DNA of 64,000 bases, from positions 536,010-600,009 of the forward strand of contig CAJNDS010000413.1 of assembly GCA_905221605.1 (NCBI GenBank), in the 5' to 3' direction. The stretch's first letter is position 1; each line of letters starts with the position of its first letter. Shown piece by piece: positions 21,384 to 33,759 of this stretch. This DNA is from Symbiodinium natans (lineage: Eukaryota; Sar; Dinophyceae; Suessiales; Symbiodiniaceae). The notes under the pieces are model-generated. The model made no database searches and was not told where the DNA came from. It was given only the letters and a program-made list of their open reading frames with translations. A program made the position numbers and the translations under genes.

Positions 21384-22403
21384 TCCAAAACCCTAAACCA
21401 TAAACCCTAAACCCCCTACAATTACTACCTAAACCCTGAACCCTATACTACTTAAACCCTAAACCCAGCAGTGCCTGCAGTTCCTGTCTCTCCCGCCCGT
21501 CGTCCAGCTCCAGCTTGCAGGGATCATCGACTTCCTGCTGACTGGGCTATTAGTAATCTCGGAATAAGTATATGCTATGTATGTATGTATGTATGTATGT
21601 ATGTATGTATGTATGTATGTATGGGTTTAGGGTTTAGGGTTTAGGGTTTAGGTTTAGGGTTTAGGTTTAGGGTTTAGGGTTTTTTGGCGGAAGGATGGCC
21701 AGCATACAAACCCCTCCCAGCTGTAGGCACCGTTAAATCCTGATCGGACGCCTCTTGCAGTTTACAGAATATTTGCCTTATTTGTCTAAGGGTTTACAGT
21801 TAAGGAATATTTCGGTATTAATGTAAGGGGCTGCAGTTTACAGATTTTCCTTTTTTTATGTAAGGGATTACAGTTTAAGGACTATCAAGAAACCCTAAAC
21901 CCGAAGCCTTAAACTCTACATTACCTCATACGGTAAGGGTTATTGGAGCCTCTGGGTATGTTGCGGCTTGCTGTCGCATATGAGTCCAGGGTGGGAGTTG
22001 CTTGGGGTTACGCATGCTGTAGGAGGGCCCCTAAACCCTCTTGGGCAACAGCGGGGTTTAGGGTTTATGGTTTAGGGTTTGGGGTTCAGGAGAGCAAGCA
22101 AAGCTGCAAAGTTGGCAGGAGGCCGTTCAAGCAATCAGGGTTTCAGGGTTCAGGGCTTAGGGTTGAGGGGAATTGCAGATGTTTAGGGTTTGGTGTTTAG
22201 GGCTTAGGGCTCATAGGTCTTAGCAAAACGGGTAGCGGACTTTTTTGACAAGCTTTAAACTTGCTAACCCTAAACCCTTAACCCTAAACCCTAAACCTGC
22301 CAGGCGCGCGGCCCGAGCCTGGTGCAAGTGGCCTCGCCCCTAGCTGCCTGCCATTCTGTTGAGTACTACATGACTACAAATCCTGAAGCCTAAGCCCCAA
22401 CTT

Positions 22404-22500
22404 GCTAAAGAGCCCGATACCCCTGAACTAAGGAATATGCCTTAAGTTAGAAAGGGATCCTTAAAATCACTTATTGTGTACTCGGTATCAGGCTCCTGGG
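22404..22500. repeat. Family C element, diverged
   Basis: GCTAAAGAGCCCGATACCCC ... GGTATCAGGCTCCTGGG. Confidence 0.7.
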
Positions 22501-24082
22501 GTTGCTACACCCTGAAGTTATAAGGAGGCTGTCGAACACAGCCCGCTACGCCCCAAAGAGGCAAGAACTTACTTTAGGTTTTTAGGGTTTAGGGTTTAGG
22601 TTCATGGTACTTATTAAGCAAATTGGAACTGTACTTATATAGCCCACTCATACAACTTTAGGGTCAACGTCTATAGTGGTGGTGGATTTACGGTTTGAGG
22701 TATGCAGGTTGTATTGTATTTAGGGCTTGGGTTTTGCGATGTTGCTTCTATGGTTTTAACCCTAAACCCTATAGCGTTTACGGTTTCGGGCTTAGAGGGG
22801 GGGGCCAGAATGGGCAGCGCAAAGCTTTAGTTTTGCGCCAGGCACGACGCCACAAGCACGTTCTCTCTCTTTCTCTCTCCCTCCCTCCCTCCCTCCCTCC
22901 CTCCCTCTCCCGCTCCGCAAAGAGAAGCCGGCCACGCCATTATCAGATATGCCCCCGTGCGCGTAACTGCCCTGACGAAGCCTTAAGCATAACAACTCTA
23001 AAACCCTGAACCTAAACCCCAAACCCTGAACCCAAAACCCCAAACCCTAAACCCTAAACCCCAAAACCTAAGCCCTAAACCCTGAACCCTACACCCTAAA
23101 CCCTTCTACCGTCGAGGGGTCGGCTCGGGCGCCGCCCGATGCTTCCTTCTTCGCCGACAGTGACACAGCGCCTTTGCAGCGGTTTGTTTAGGGTTTTGGG
23201 TTTTGGGTTTTGGGTTTAGGGTTTAGGGTTTAGGGCTTAGGGCTTAGGGCTTAGGGCTGAGGGTTTAGGGTTTAGGGTGTTCGCCCTGAATAGCTCCCAG
23301 CTACTCAACTAGGCATTTTGGGTTTTTCGTTATGGGCTTTGTCATCATAGGCGACATGCTTTAGACGGTTTCAATTGCCAACTTCGTCGCGCACCGGGTT
23401 CTCGGGGAGGCGTAGGGTAGCTGTCCGTCCAGTGATGCCGCGTCCCCTTCTTAAGCACCTGGATGCCCTGCAAATCCGAATAAGACAAAGCAACATGTTC
23501 CCAGTTCAGGCTTTATTGCCTTCGGACCCTAAGCCCTAAGCCCGAAGCCCTAAGCCCTAAGCCCTAAACCCTATTCCTAATCACTAAACCCCAAACCCTA
23601 AACCCCAAACCCTAAACCCCAGACCCTAAACCCTAAACCCTAAACCCCAAACCCTAAACCCTAAACCCGAAACCCCAAACCCCAAACCCCAAACCCTATC
23701 CCAAGAGTTCCCAGACGGCAGTATTGGCCAGGTGCGGCCGCTGGGCGCAGGGCAGGACAGCCGGGGGCCCAGATAATTCCAAAGCTTAGTGGTTTGTAGG
23801 GTTTGAGGTTTAGGGTTTGGGGTTTAGGGTTTTTAGGGTTTCTAGTTTCTAGTGTTTAGGGTTTTTAGGGTTTAGGGTTTAGGGTTTATAGGCATAGGGT
23901 TTAGGGTTTAGAGGGTTTATATATTCTAGGGCTTAGGGTTAAGGGCAACACACCCTATGTTATAAGAGGAGATGTATCAGCTTACGGGAAACCCTTCCTG
24001 AAATCACCTTCGGGATCTTATTCGTGGGTTCGCGGACGTTTCGTGAACTCCTGAAATCATGTCAGGGGTCTTGTTAAAGGTC
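22501..24082. other. ITS-rich region
   Basis: Half A element at 22608-22660; CT/CCCT microsatellite at 22861-22912; ITS at 23015-23105, 23195-23280, 23523-23702 (CCCTAAG then CCCTAAA/CCCCAAA alternation) and 23790-23930. GC-rich islands at 23110-23190 (TVEGSARAPPDASFFADSDT) and 23720-23778 are open in a plus frame. Confidence 0.7.
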
Positions 24083-24231
24083 TACTTGAAGGTTCATGGT
24101 ACTTACTAACCAATTCTAGCTGGGCTTATAACCCTACTTATAATAACCCCTATAAGGCCCTTTAGGGGTATTATAAGCAGGGTTATAAGTACAGTTATAA
24201 TTGGTTAGTAAGTACCATGAACCTTCAAGTA
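24083..24231. repeat. Foldback element, family A
   Basis: TACTTGAAGGTTCATGGTAC ... GTACCATGAACCTTCAAGTA with near-perfect arms; flanked GGTC and AGCTTTAAG. Confidence 0.95.
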
Positions 24232-24431
24232 AGCTTTAAGAGATTTCTGGTCTACTGAAGGAAGGTTCGTTGCTTCAGGGGCATAAGGGCTCACGAGACC
24301 CCCTTAAACCCTAGAAAAACATGGGGGGGGCCCGTTACACCCCACCGCATCCCCCCACCTTCTGCACACACCCTGACGCTCTTATAGCTGAAGGGTTCAA
24401 GGTTTAGGGTTTAGAGTTTAGGGTTTAGGGT

Positions 24432-24580
24432 ACTTAAGGGAAGGGGTTCATGGCGGGTAGGTACCTAGGGAGCCTTCGGGAAGATTGGGGGAGCCTCAGG
24501 GCGCAATCGGGAGTATCAGGGTTTAGGGTTTAGAGTTTTGGGTTTACATACCCCCGAACCCCCTCCCTTCATGGCCCTAG
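24432..24580. repeat. Family J element with a telomere-like insert
   Basis: CTTAAGGGAAGGGGTTCATG, GGGTAGGTACCTAGGGA, then GGTTTAGGGTTTAGAGTT at about 24519-24545 where the copy at 9383-9505 has only ACCTTGGGTTACA, then CATACCCCCGAACCCCCTCC. Confidence 0.7.
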
Positions 24581-25238
24581 AAAGTTCTGAGATGGTCCAA
24601 GCACCTTTCGGCCACCCAGTCCGAGCCCTGGGCTTTAGGGGTTTAGAGATATATGCGTTATAGGGTCCATTGATTTATGGTTCTAATTAGGGTTCAGCGG
24701 ATTTGGTGTTTTCATGGCTTTATGGTTTTAGTTTTAGGGCTTTTAGTGTTTAGGGCCTTTGCATTTTGGCCTGGCAAGTCCACTCGCTTAGCTTGTCGAA
24801 GGATTGCAGCGAGATTGGGCCTAACTTCTGATATGACAACCTGCAAGCAAGCAAGCGCCAGCCAATCAACACCGCACACCGAATGTGATATCGTGGGAGT
24901 TTGGTTACGCGCTGCAGCAGTGTAAGCTTGCAGTACACTCCCAAAAGTTGCTACATCGTTACCCTGAAACTTCAAGAGGGTTACCAAAGGGAATCCCAGC
25001 ACTCATCGTCTGTGAACCTCGGAACCCCAAACCACCCAAGGAACCCCTGTCATCAACCAAGCTGGCTCCAACCCTAAACCCTACGAAGCCAACAACCACT
25101 TCTTTTGTAGGCTCTTAGTCTAAAACCCCCGGATCGGATTTTTGGGAGCCCTACAAAGAAGTAGGTCTTGGGTTCTTGAGGCAGCCCCTAAACCCTTACC
25201 AGCCTGCAAACTCTGGCCAACAAGAAGCGACACCTAAA
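24581..25238. other. Unassigned unique DNA
   Basis: Almost free of repeats. 24677-25118 shows several overlapping open frames on both strands, none with a recognisable motif. Confidence 0.5.
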
Positions 25239-25400
25239 GCCTAAGCCCTAAGCCCTAAGCCCTAAGCCCTAAGCCCTAAGCCCTAAACCCTAAACCCTAA
25301 ACCCTAAACCCTAAACCCTAAACCCTAAACCCTAAACCCTAAACCCTAAACCCTAAACCCTAAACCCTAAACCCTAAACCCTAACCCTAAACCCTAAACT
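25239..25400 (-). repeat. Long interstitial telomeric tract
   Basis: Six CCCTAAG units followed by about 16 CCCTAAA units, one hexameric slip (CCCTAA) near the end. The variant block is at one end only. Confidence 0.97.
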
Positions 25401-25454
25401 TCAGCTTCTGGCGACACTTTGGGGCGACTCCTTGAGCCTTCGCACCTAAACCCC

Positions 25455-25606
25455 ACTTGAAGGTTCATGGTACTTACTAACCAATTATAACTGGGCTTAT
25501 AACCCTACTTATAATTGGGATAACCCCTATAAGGCCCTTTAGGGGTATTAAAAGTAGGGTTATAAGTACAGTTATAATTGGTTTGTAAGTACCATGAACT
25601 TTCAAG
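25455..25606. repeat. Foldback element, family A
   Basis: ACTTGAAGGTTCATGGTACT ... AGTACCATGAACTTTCAAG. A few arm mismatches. Outer bases are CC and CA rather than TA. Confidence 0.92.
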
Positions 25607-28236
25607 CAAAGCCATGGGGGTGACCGCTCCTTCTGTGGCCTCCGCGCAGTTGCGACCAGGCCTGGCTGGAGAGCGCATGCTGTGCTAAACCCTAAACCCT
25701 AAACCCTAAACCCTAAACCCTAAACCCTAAACCCCCCTGAACCCCTCTCTAAACCCCGAACCCTAGGCTTTCGGGCGTAGGGCTTTATGTAGGGTTCAAG
25801 GGTTCTTCGATTCGAGGGTTCTAGGAAAGACGTAAATACAGCATTTGCCAACTTAGACGAATGTATCAGCCCACCGAAACTAGGACCCGGAGTAGGCCCT
25901 TATTTCCTTTTTTTTCGGGTTGGGGTTCCCTTATAATCCCCTTAAAACCAAAAAGGGTACCCTTTTAATTCCCAGGTTGCTCCTGGATCTAGGAAAATCC
26001 GCATGCAGTCTTCCGTCAAGTTCCTGGGCGGTATAGGAGTCTTCCCCTGTAGAAATCATACAAAGCGGTTAGAACGCATAATCAGGCAAAGCTATCAACC
26101 TGTTTGTTGGCCAAGGAAACTACACCTCCATCAAATGGAAGAGCCAAGTTCTGAATTTCATCATCTTCAGTAAGCTTCTCTTCCTTGGGATACTTGGGAA
26201 TTGTTTTTTTCCACTATATGCCCTAAGAAACAGCAGCTACCCAACCCTAAACCCTAAACCCTAAACCCCAAACCCCAAACCCCAAACCCCAAACCTTAAA
26301 ACCCTAAGCCCTAAACCCTGAACCCTGAACCCTGAACCCTGAACCCTGAACCCTGAACCCTGAACCCTGAACCCAAACCCTAACCATCAACGGGTTTAGG
26401 GTTTAGGGTTTAGGGTTTAGGGTTCAGGGTTTAGGGTTTAGGGTCTAGGGTTTAGGGTTTAGGGACCCACAAAACCCTACAAAGACCACCCTCAAAGCCC
26501 AAAGACCCCTAAATGCCCCAAAAAAGCCTAGATCCCAGATGGGCCCTTTAAAACCCTAGCAAAGCCCTGAAATCGCAGATGGACCCCTAAAAACCCAAAA
26601 CAACCCTTAGAAAATCCTCAAACCCTGGAAACAAAACCCTTAAAAAACTCCAAAATCCATCAGATGGACCTGGAAGCCGTATCTGTGGCGAGCGGTTGGC
26701 CGCTGTCGGTGCTTGGCGATGCGTCGAAGCGCAGCCCCAAGCGGTTTAGGGTTTAGGGTTTAGGGTTTAGGGTTGAGGAGGTTGGCTAGGTTTGGGGTTT
26801 GAGAGGAGGTTCTCGGGTCTTAGGAGGGGTTTGCGGGGCTTGAGGAGGGGCGCGGAGGGGCTCAGCCTGGGTTTTCAGTTCCATCAGGGCTGTGGCAAGG
26901 CTTGTACCAATGGGTTACGACTCGTACCCCCAAGGGTTGTACCCCTACAGGTTTCCCTTAAAAGCTGATATTATACTCCTAGTATGGCCCTTCATATTGC
27001 CTTATAGAGCCTCAGGGATCTTTAAAAAGCGTCCCCAAGCCCAGGGTACCACCCGAGGGCTCCGAAGACCCCTGGCTTGTAGGACGATGGGCTCGTAGGC
27101 CATTGAGATGTTGCACTTTGATCTCTTTTGTTGGGTGAGAGGATGACATTTTAAGGTTTATTGTTCAGGGTTTAGGGTTTAGGGTCATCGCGCGTTAGTC
27201 TCGGGATGTTAGGGTTTAGAGGGTTTGCTTGTCGTTGCTTGGGGTTCCAAACGTTTCTCCCTTGCCCCTGCGAGCAGCAGCAGATGGGTGCACTTCCGAC
27301 TTTTTGAAATCGAGGGAGTACGCTTTGTCACCTACAATTTCGTTGCTCGTCTGGGATCCTCGCTACAATGGCGTTCGTCACCACGCCAAGACAAGCTAGC
27401 TGAATCTGTCGTTCGCGGATGAGAGGCTTCCTGGTGATGCTGGGTTTAGGGTTTGGGATGAAGCCGTGAACCCAAGGCCGGCAGGACCTACTTGTGCACC
27501 CAAAACCCTCATAAAAGAGGGCCCGCCTTGCTCCTGCCTTCTCCCTATGCCGAGGTCACCCATAATCGCGCGGGACGTGGCGGAATTTCTGGACTTCGTG
27601 TGCCGCGGGACTGCACTAGGACTACAGAATCGAGGGCAACTACTAGTATTTGCTTCAGAACCACAAAAAACCTGGTCCCTATATCGCCCTTATAAGGAAG
27701 GTTGTTTCTCATTTTCTGAAGGGGTTTCTCAAGCAAGTGGTAGTCTCGGCCATGCTTTGCAGCACCCTCCTAACTCCTAAACCCTAAACCGCTTAGCCCT
27801 AATGCACCCCTATCCCTTGCGATACTGGGGGTTCAAACCGGCCCTGTTAGATTCAGACACCAAGGCCCATGCTCCATGATGGCTCTAGTGCGTTCAGGTT
27901 CAGGGTTTAGGGTTCAGGGTTTAGGTTTTAGGGCGGCTTTCGTCTATAGTGTGTTCAGGTTGAGGGGTTTAAGGTTTAGTGTTCGCCAAGCCGTGACGAC
28001 TGTGAAGTTCAAGCTCTCATACAGGCGACTTCATGAGACAGCAAAGTCATCCCCTCACTCATCCCCCCCTCTATCTCTATATGATCAGAGTATCAATTGC
28101 CCAAAAGACCCATTGCAAATAACCAGGCCCCTGCATGTGAAAAAAAAACCCGAAACTCCAATATTTGTTATTCGGGAAAGCTCCTTGCCTCTTCTTCGGG
28201 TCCCCGCTTTTGCAATGCAAGGAATGTATGTCCCCT
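25607..28236. other. ITS variants, E element, unique DNA
   Basis: 25610-25690 is GC-rich and open (AMGVTAPSVASAQLRPGLAG). ITS at 25686-25740. E copy at 25880-25993. At 26243-26465 CCCCAAA, then ten CCCTGAA, then an inverted TTTAGGG tract. 26470-26680 is decayed CCC/AAA-rich sequence. 26780-28236 is largely unique with open frames (27225-27422, 27466-27780, 27876-28238) but no recognisable domain. Confidence 0.6.
27225..27422 (+). other. Open frame of 65 codons, unknown
   Basis: Plus-strand frame reading VVAWGSKRFSLAPASSSRWV then HFRLFEIEGVRFVTYNFVAR. It is free of telomere-like sequence and starts after an ITS-derived GGGTTTAGAGGG. Protein-like in composition, but no domain is recognised. 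It begins at a TTG, so if coding it is an exon rather than a complete gene. Confidence 0.25.
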
Positions 28237-28436
28237 GAAAACCCTAAACCTGAAACCCTAAACCCTAAACCCTAAACCCTAAACCCTAAACCTTAAACCC
28301 CAAAATTCCTAATTGAGGGACATGTGGGCTTTTCGGGCTTCCATGTGAGGCCACGGCAGTCACGCTCGGGGGCAGATGTGCGTGCTCGCAGAAGGCCCGA
28401 GGGCGCCCCAATACCCTTTAAATTAATAAGGAGTAT

Positions 28437-28515
28437 AGGGTTTAGGGTTTAGGGTAACCCTAAACCCTAAACCCTAAACCCTAAACCCTAAACCCTAAAC
28501 CCTAAACCCCAAACC
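28437..28515. repeat. Head-to-head telomere-like junction
   Basis: G-strand heptamers (TATAGGGTTTAGGGTTTAGG) run directly into C-strand heptamers through GGGTAACCC. This TTTAGGG-to-CCCTAAA order is the one expected from end-to-end telomere joining. Confidence 0.9.
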
Positions 28516-30448
28516 CAAAGTCCCTGCAATCAGACGAGGGTTTCCGAAATCAGGGGTAACCTTAGGGGTACCTTAACCCCTTCCCCCTTTTTTATTAAGC
28601 GCGCCCCAATCATAAAAACATTTTCCAGAAAATCCTGCCGAAACCGACCCCGCCTTTGAAACCCTATTCCGAATCAGGGGGGGGGGTCAGGGCTCCCAAA
28701 ACCCTCAAGCCAACCAGCATCCTGAAGCTCCCGTCCCTCCCTTCCTCCCAGCCCTCCTTTCCCTCCCAGTCATTTCCATGACATTTGGATAAAGACTTCC
28801 CCCTGACAATAAGACACATTTCGAGTTTCTATTGGGGGGGGGGGTGTGGCCCCCCCCGTTTAATACTAGGGAAGAGGATGATGGAGGTCCTTTTTATAAG
28901 GGACTCCTCCTATTTGGGGGTCTATTTTTGGGGTTCCCCGCGATTTTCGTAAACCACCATATTCAGGTTGCTTATATACTTTGAGGTATATTCCTTAATT
29001 CAGGACCACTGCGCTGCCTGGGTGTACTATGGGCTTGAGGGAAAAGGGTTTAGGGTTGCCCCGAGCTTCTGAGCCCTAAGCCCCCGGATGAGCCTGAAGC
29101 ACCCACGGTCTGCCTGGGACTTCGGTTTCATGGGTTGTAAACCCTAAACCCTAAACCCTAAACCATATACCCTAAACCCTAAACCCTAAACCGCCGGACC
29201 TACTTGTAAGAGTTTAGTCAACAATCTGGAACCCGAAGCCCTAAAACCTAAACCCCAAGCCCCAAAACCCTAACCCTACCCCCGATCATCGCAAAGCCCT
29301 CAGCGGGCTACGTCTCAAGTCTTTCTCATCACAGCCCAAAGGCTCTTGGGTCCTCACCCCAGGAAATTGAGACTCCCAGAACCCAAAGTTTAGGGTTTAG
29401 GGTTTAGGGTCACCCTAAGCCCCAAAACGGTTTTAGGCTGTTAGGGTTTAGGGTTTATACTTGGGTTTAGGGATTTTAGGGGTTTAGGGTTCTCGACCAA
29501 ACCGAAGCAGGAATCGACCGGCTCAATCTTTCAGCCTCCGCCCCGGAGAACTTGCTCCAGGCGCCTTCCATGGAGTCCCTTTTGGCGGGTTTATTACGGT
29601 TTAGGGTTTGGGATAGGGTTTAGGGTTTAGGGTTTAGGGTTTAGGGTTTCGGGTTTCGGGTTTCGAGTTTCGGGTTTCGGAGTTTCGGAGTTTCACCCGC
29701 TCTTGCTTCTGGTCCTCCATAAACGCCCATCGTCATGCCACGTGAATCGGTCCTCCCTTGTGAGTTAACAGGTCCTTATTCTCTTTCTTGGGGGTTTAGG
29801 GGTAGGGGTATTCTAGGACCCGCAGTACGGCCTTATTTCCTTTTCTAGGGTCCAGGTTCCCTTAGAAGCCCCTTTAAACCCACAAAAAGTGCACTCTGTT
29901 TATTCGTAGGTTACTCTTGGGACGAGTTGAGGGTTCGCATGGAGGTTCGGTGGGTCTATGTAGGGGCTCCTTAGGGCTATTGGTGAGCGTGGGTATGGGG
30001 TGTCCTTTGGGGGATACGTCTCATTTTTGTTTGCAGGGATAGCTTCTAAACCTAAACCCCAACACCCAAACCCGAAACATTAACCCTAAGCTAAGGGTTC
30101 AGTAGTACTCTTCTTCCTTCTTTTAAGTATGTATCAACCGAATTACACAAAAGGAGCCTAGACTTGTTCATGCTCATGTTCCTGGCCGGAGAGCAGCTTC
30201 CCTCGTGCCCTAATCCCTAAGCCAGGCTTGCGCGAGCAAGCTCTCAGCTGCGGACGCAGTGCTGGAGGCTATTGACCAAGATGACGAAGGATTTCGGCTG
30301 GGGGGCTCTCGGGGCTTTGGGCCCTCAACGCTTACCCCCAGCATGCCTTACGCGCTTCGGACCTTCTACACCTCATGTACCTTATCTAGCTTATCATATT
30401 CCGTCACGACCTTCGATACCTGATGTGCCTTATCTACCTGACTTGCCT
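28516..30448. other. Mostly unique with decayed elements
   Basis: G run near 28834-28843; a C-family right half near 28990-29022; ITS at 29142-29190 and 29601-29690 (TTTCGGG variants); E copy at 29812-29923. 30272-30448 has CTTATCTA-type repeats. Confidence 0.6.
29497..29602 (+). other. Exon-like island
   Basis: Plus frame DQTEAGIDRLNLSASAPENL then LQAPSMESLLAGLLR, running into an ITS tract. Amphipathic and protein-like; unrecognised. Confidence 0.27.
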
Positions 30449-30573
30449 TACAAGGAGGGCCCCTCCTAGTTATAAGTAGAGTTACAAGGGCCCTAAATCA
30501 GGTTCTAAGGATCCCAAATTAGGTTATAAGTCCCTGAACTATAGTTAATAAAGTAAGCGGGCCCCTCCTTGTA
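30449..30573. repeat. Foldback element, family D
   Basis: TACAAGGAGGGCCCCTCCTA at the left, GCGGGCCCCTCCTTGTA at the right; internal GTTATAAG-type units. Other copies at 54538-54662, 56776-56893 and nested at 16677-16887. Confidence 0.88.
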
Positions 30574-31227
30574 TATGCAGACTGAACCCCTAAACCCTAA
30601 ACCCTGAACCCTCAACCCGAAACCGGGAACCCGGAACCCTAAACCCTAAACCTAAACCCTAAACCCTAAACCCTTTAACCCTGGATTGCTTGCGGAGGAG
30701 CAGAAGTCGACTGCCTGGATGGTCAACTGTACTGGTGGCCGCTCTTGCCTCAGCCAGGGTTGAGGGTTCAGGGTTTTCAGTGTTTCGCCTAAACCCTAAA
30801 CCCTAAACCCTAAATCCTAAACCAGGGTTCAGGGTTTAGGTTTTAGGGGAGGGTTCAGGGGTGTCGGGGTTCAGGGGTTAGGTTTGAGAAGATCGCAAGC
30901 CCTGAAGCCCTCAAGCCCCAACGCAAGACATCGAAGCACCCCGGGCCCAAATACCCCCCGGGTTTAAGGTTTAGGGTTTAGGGTTTAGGGCCCAAACAAC
31001 AAATCAACCTTCAACAAAACATGCCCTCGCAGGTACATACTTTTGCATTCGGCTTTTCTCTGGGGCGTTTCAATGTTCACCTTAACACCCCAAGCGTCCC
31101 CCCCGAAACTGAAGAAAAAAACACAGGACCCTAAACCCTAAACCCTAAACCCTAGCACCAGAAACCTTGAATCCCTCTGTGCACCCTCTAGCCTAAATTT
31201 AGGGCTTAGGGTTTGGGGCTTAGGGTT
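30574..31227. other. ITS-derived DNA
   Basis: Mixed-variant heptamers at 30588-30675, 30785-30870 and 30960-30990; short unique gaps. No gene beyond the 30684 island. Confidence 0.7.
30684..30764 (+). other. Exon-like island
   Basis: Plus frame GLLAEEQKSTAWMVNCTGGR then SCLSQG and TGA, flanked by ITS-derived sequence. Unrecognised. Confidence 0.22.
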
Positions 31228-31336
31228 CCCAAAGGATCCATGTACCTGTAGAGTATACACTTGGGCCCTAAAGCTACTAGATAGGAACCCCTTTAAGGCC
31301 CAAGTATATACTATATAGGTACATGGATCCTTTGGG
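31228..31336. repeat. Foldback element, family H, intact
   Basis: CCCAAAGGATCCATGTACCT at the left, AGGTACATGGATCCTTTGGG at the right, near-perfect arms. Confidence 0.93.
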
Positions 31337-33759
31337 TTTAGGGTTACCCCTGGCTGCATCCGGCGCTTGTTGATGCGTTGGGCTTTAGGGTTTAGGGTTT
31401 CGGGTTTAGGGTTTCGATCTATCGCAGGGGCCGCCAGCCGCTGTAGGAACTCTACAACATTCTTCGCTGGATAAACACATGCATGGGGGGAGCAGTCTAG
31501 ATTGTAGACCCCTTTTCGGCACCCTGACATGTAAGGAGTATGTACCCAAGCACTTTCAGGGTTCAGGATTTAGGGCTCAGGGTTTAGGGCTTAGGGGTCC
31601 GGATCTAGCAACCCTAAGGGCCCTTGGGCCCTCAACACCCCAAGTAAACTGCACAAAGTTATGCCATTGCCATGAAAGATCATCAGCAATGTGTAGGATC
31701 CCAGATTCACGCTTAGTTTGTCCTAAAGCCCTAACAAATCTCTACTCCCTAAACCCTAAACCCTAAACCCTAAACCCTGAACCCTGAACCCTGAACCCTG
31801 AACCCTGAGCTCAGCGGCAAGGGCCGGGGAGCGCCACAGGGAAGAGGTCCTGGGTGGAGACATGCGTGCCTCTCACATGAATTAGGGTTTAGGGTTTAGG
31901 GTTTTGGGTTTTGGGTTTTGGGTTTAGGGTTTAGGAGTACTATACTTTAATACTATTTTTGCTTCATGGGTTCCCATTATAGCTACTTATACCTAAAAAG
32001 GATATGTTTTTTTTCAGGGTCTACTCTTAAGTAGGGATTATGTGGGCCATGTCCCCGCATCGGGGACCCTTAGTATCCTCATTCTTCCTTTGGGAAACCC
32101 CCCCCCCCCCCCGAAAAGCTGTCGTATTCAGGGTCCCTGCATGATTTTGAGGTGTATTCCGATTTTTGGGGGTATTGGGCTCTTTGGGATAACTTAATTA
32201 TTATGAATTATTATGAATAAGGATCCTTATTTGATTTAAGGCATGTTCCTTAATGAATGGGATATCTGGCGCTCGGGGTATTTGCCCGATAAGCTTCAGC
32301 GCTTTGGGATCTTGCGGCTTGTTTAGGGTTTAGGTCTTCGAGAGCTTTGGAAAGGATCCCTCCCCATGGAAACAACCCCCATCCAGGCCCCGGAAGCTTC
32401 AGCGAACCTCAAACTACACACCCTGAATTTCGAGTCTTCACCCCAATCCCCAAGCCGCTCACCCCAAGCCCTAAACCCCAAACCCTAAACCTAAACCCCA
32501 AACCCTAAGCCGCAAACGCCAAACTTTGTAGAGGTTCGAAGCTTCTCCGCTTCCGCCGCCTCTCTGAAATGAGGTCAGTCCGTGGTGCAGGTAGAGCTTG
32601 TTAAGCCCTATAAACCCTAAACCCTAAACCCTGACCGCTGACGTAGGGCCTTGGGATTATTTTATCATGTAACGGTTCCTTTCTTGGGTGTTAAATGACT
32701 TTAAGAAGATCACATATCTAGCAGTATTTTACAGATGGAAGATTCCTTAGATGGCGGTTTTGGGAATCCTACGATGAAAAAGGACATCTTAGAGTATGAG
32801 AACTGGAGACCCCCGAAAATAGGAACTACAGTTGGTGGCTAAGCCCTAAACCCTAAACCCTAAACCCCAAACCCTAAACCCTAAACCCTAAACCCTAAAC
32901 CCTAAAACCTAAACCCTAAACCCTAAACCCTAAACCCTAAACCCTAAACCCTAAACCCTAAACCTTAAACCCTAAACCCTAAACCCTAAACCCTGAACCC
33001 TGAACCCTGAACCCTAAACCCTAAACCCAAAACCCTAAACCCTAAACCCTAAACCCTAAACTGAACTAGGATTAGGGCACTTGTAGCTCTACTTTTGTAC
33101 CCGCTTGCATGGAATTGAATGTCCAGAACCCTCCCGAGCGTAGGTTTAGGGTTTGGGCATTCCAGGCAAGAATGATGCTGACAAGGCCGAATGTTCAGGT
33201 TTCTCAGAGCCTCTCAACATGGCTCAGCCCATTTAATTCGTACACCTCCAACCCTAAACCCTAGACCTTAGACCCTAGACCCTAGACCCTAAACCCGAAA
33301 CCCTAAACCTTAAACCCCTCAAGCCCTCATGAACCCTAAACATCCCTCCTCAGGAGAGTTCTCGGCGTCGGAGGTGGGCAGCTATGTCGCGGAGCTGAAG
33401 CGCAGCCGAAGGCCTCCTGCGTGCCCGAGGTTTTTTCTTTACAAGGTTTAGGGTTTAGGGTTTAGGGTTCAGTGGGTTCAGGCCTTTGAGAGCTTCCCGA
33501 GAGTCTGCTACGGTAGTTCGGGTTTAGGGGTTTAGGGCACCCAAAGAGCCCCAAATACCCCTCAAATATGTGAGGAATATACATATATATATATGGTCAC
33601 CCCCCCCCAATGGACCCACCGCGGGCCTTGATCTTTGCAAAAGTACCGCAAATACCGATAAAACCTATGCTGTCTGGTGATTTTCCGGTGACCGGATTTT
33701 TGACTGTATTACTTAATTCACCCTCTCACACACGCACGGAGGGTTTTTCTTTCTGTTGG
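31337..33759. other. ITS tracts and old elements
   Basis: CCCTGAA block at 31765-31808; L copy 2 at 31936-32032; C run at 32098-32112; decayed C element at 32150-32280; very long ITS at 32845-33063 (over 25 C-strand heptamers with CCCTGAA near the 3' end); CCCTAGA variants at 33262-33295. 33580-33760 is unique. Confidence 0.75.
33353..33431 (+). other. Exon-like island
   Basis: After CCCTCCTCAG (acceptor-like) the plus frame reads GEFSASEVGSYVAELKRSRR then PPACPR. Unrecognised. Confidence 0.25.

Larger units (their letters stand above)
20464..22403. other. ITS pieces, ATGT microsatellite, islands
   Basis: ITS at 20464-20528, 21385-21465 (mixed) and 21623-21685; (ATGT)n at 21577-21623 directly joined to the ITS; loose repeats of TAAGGGATTACAGTTTAAGG at 21780-21880. 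Islands at 20551 and 21240 are listed separately. Confidence 0.7.
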
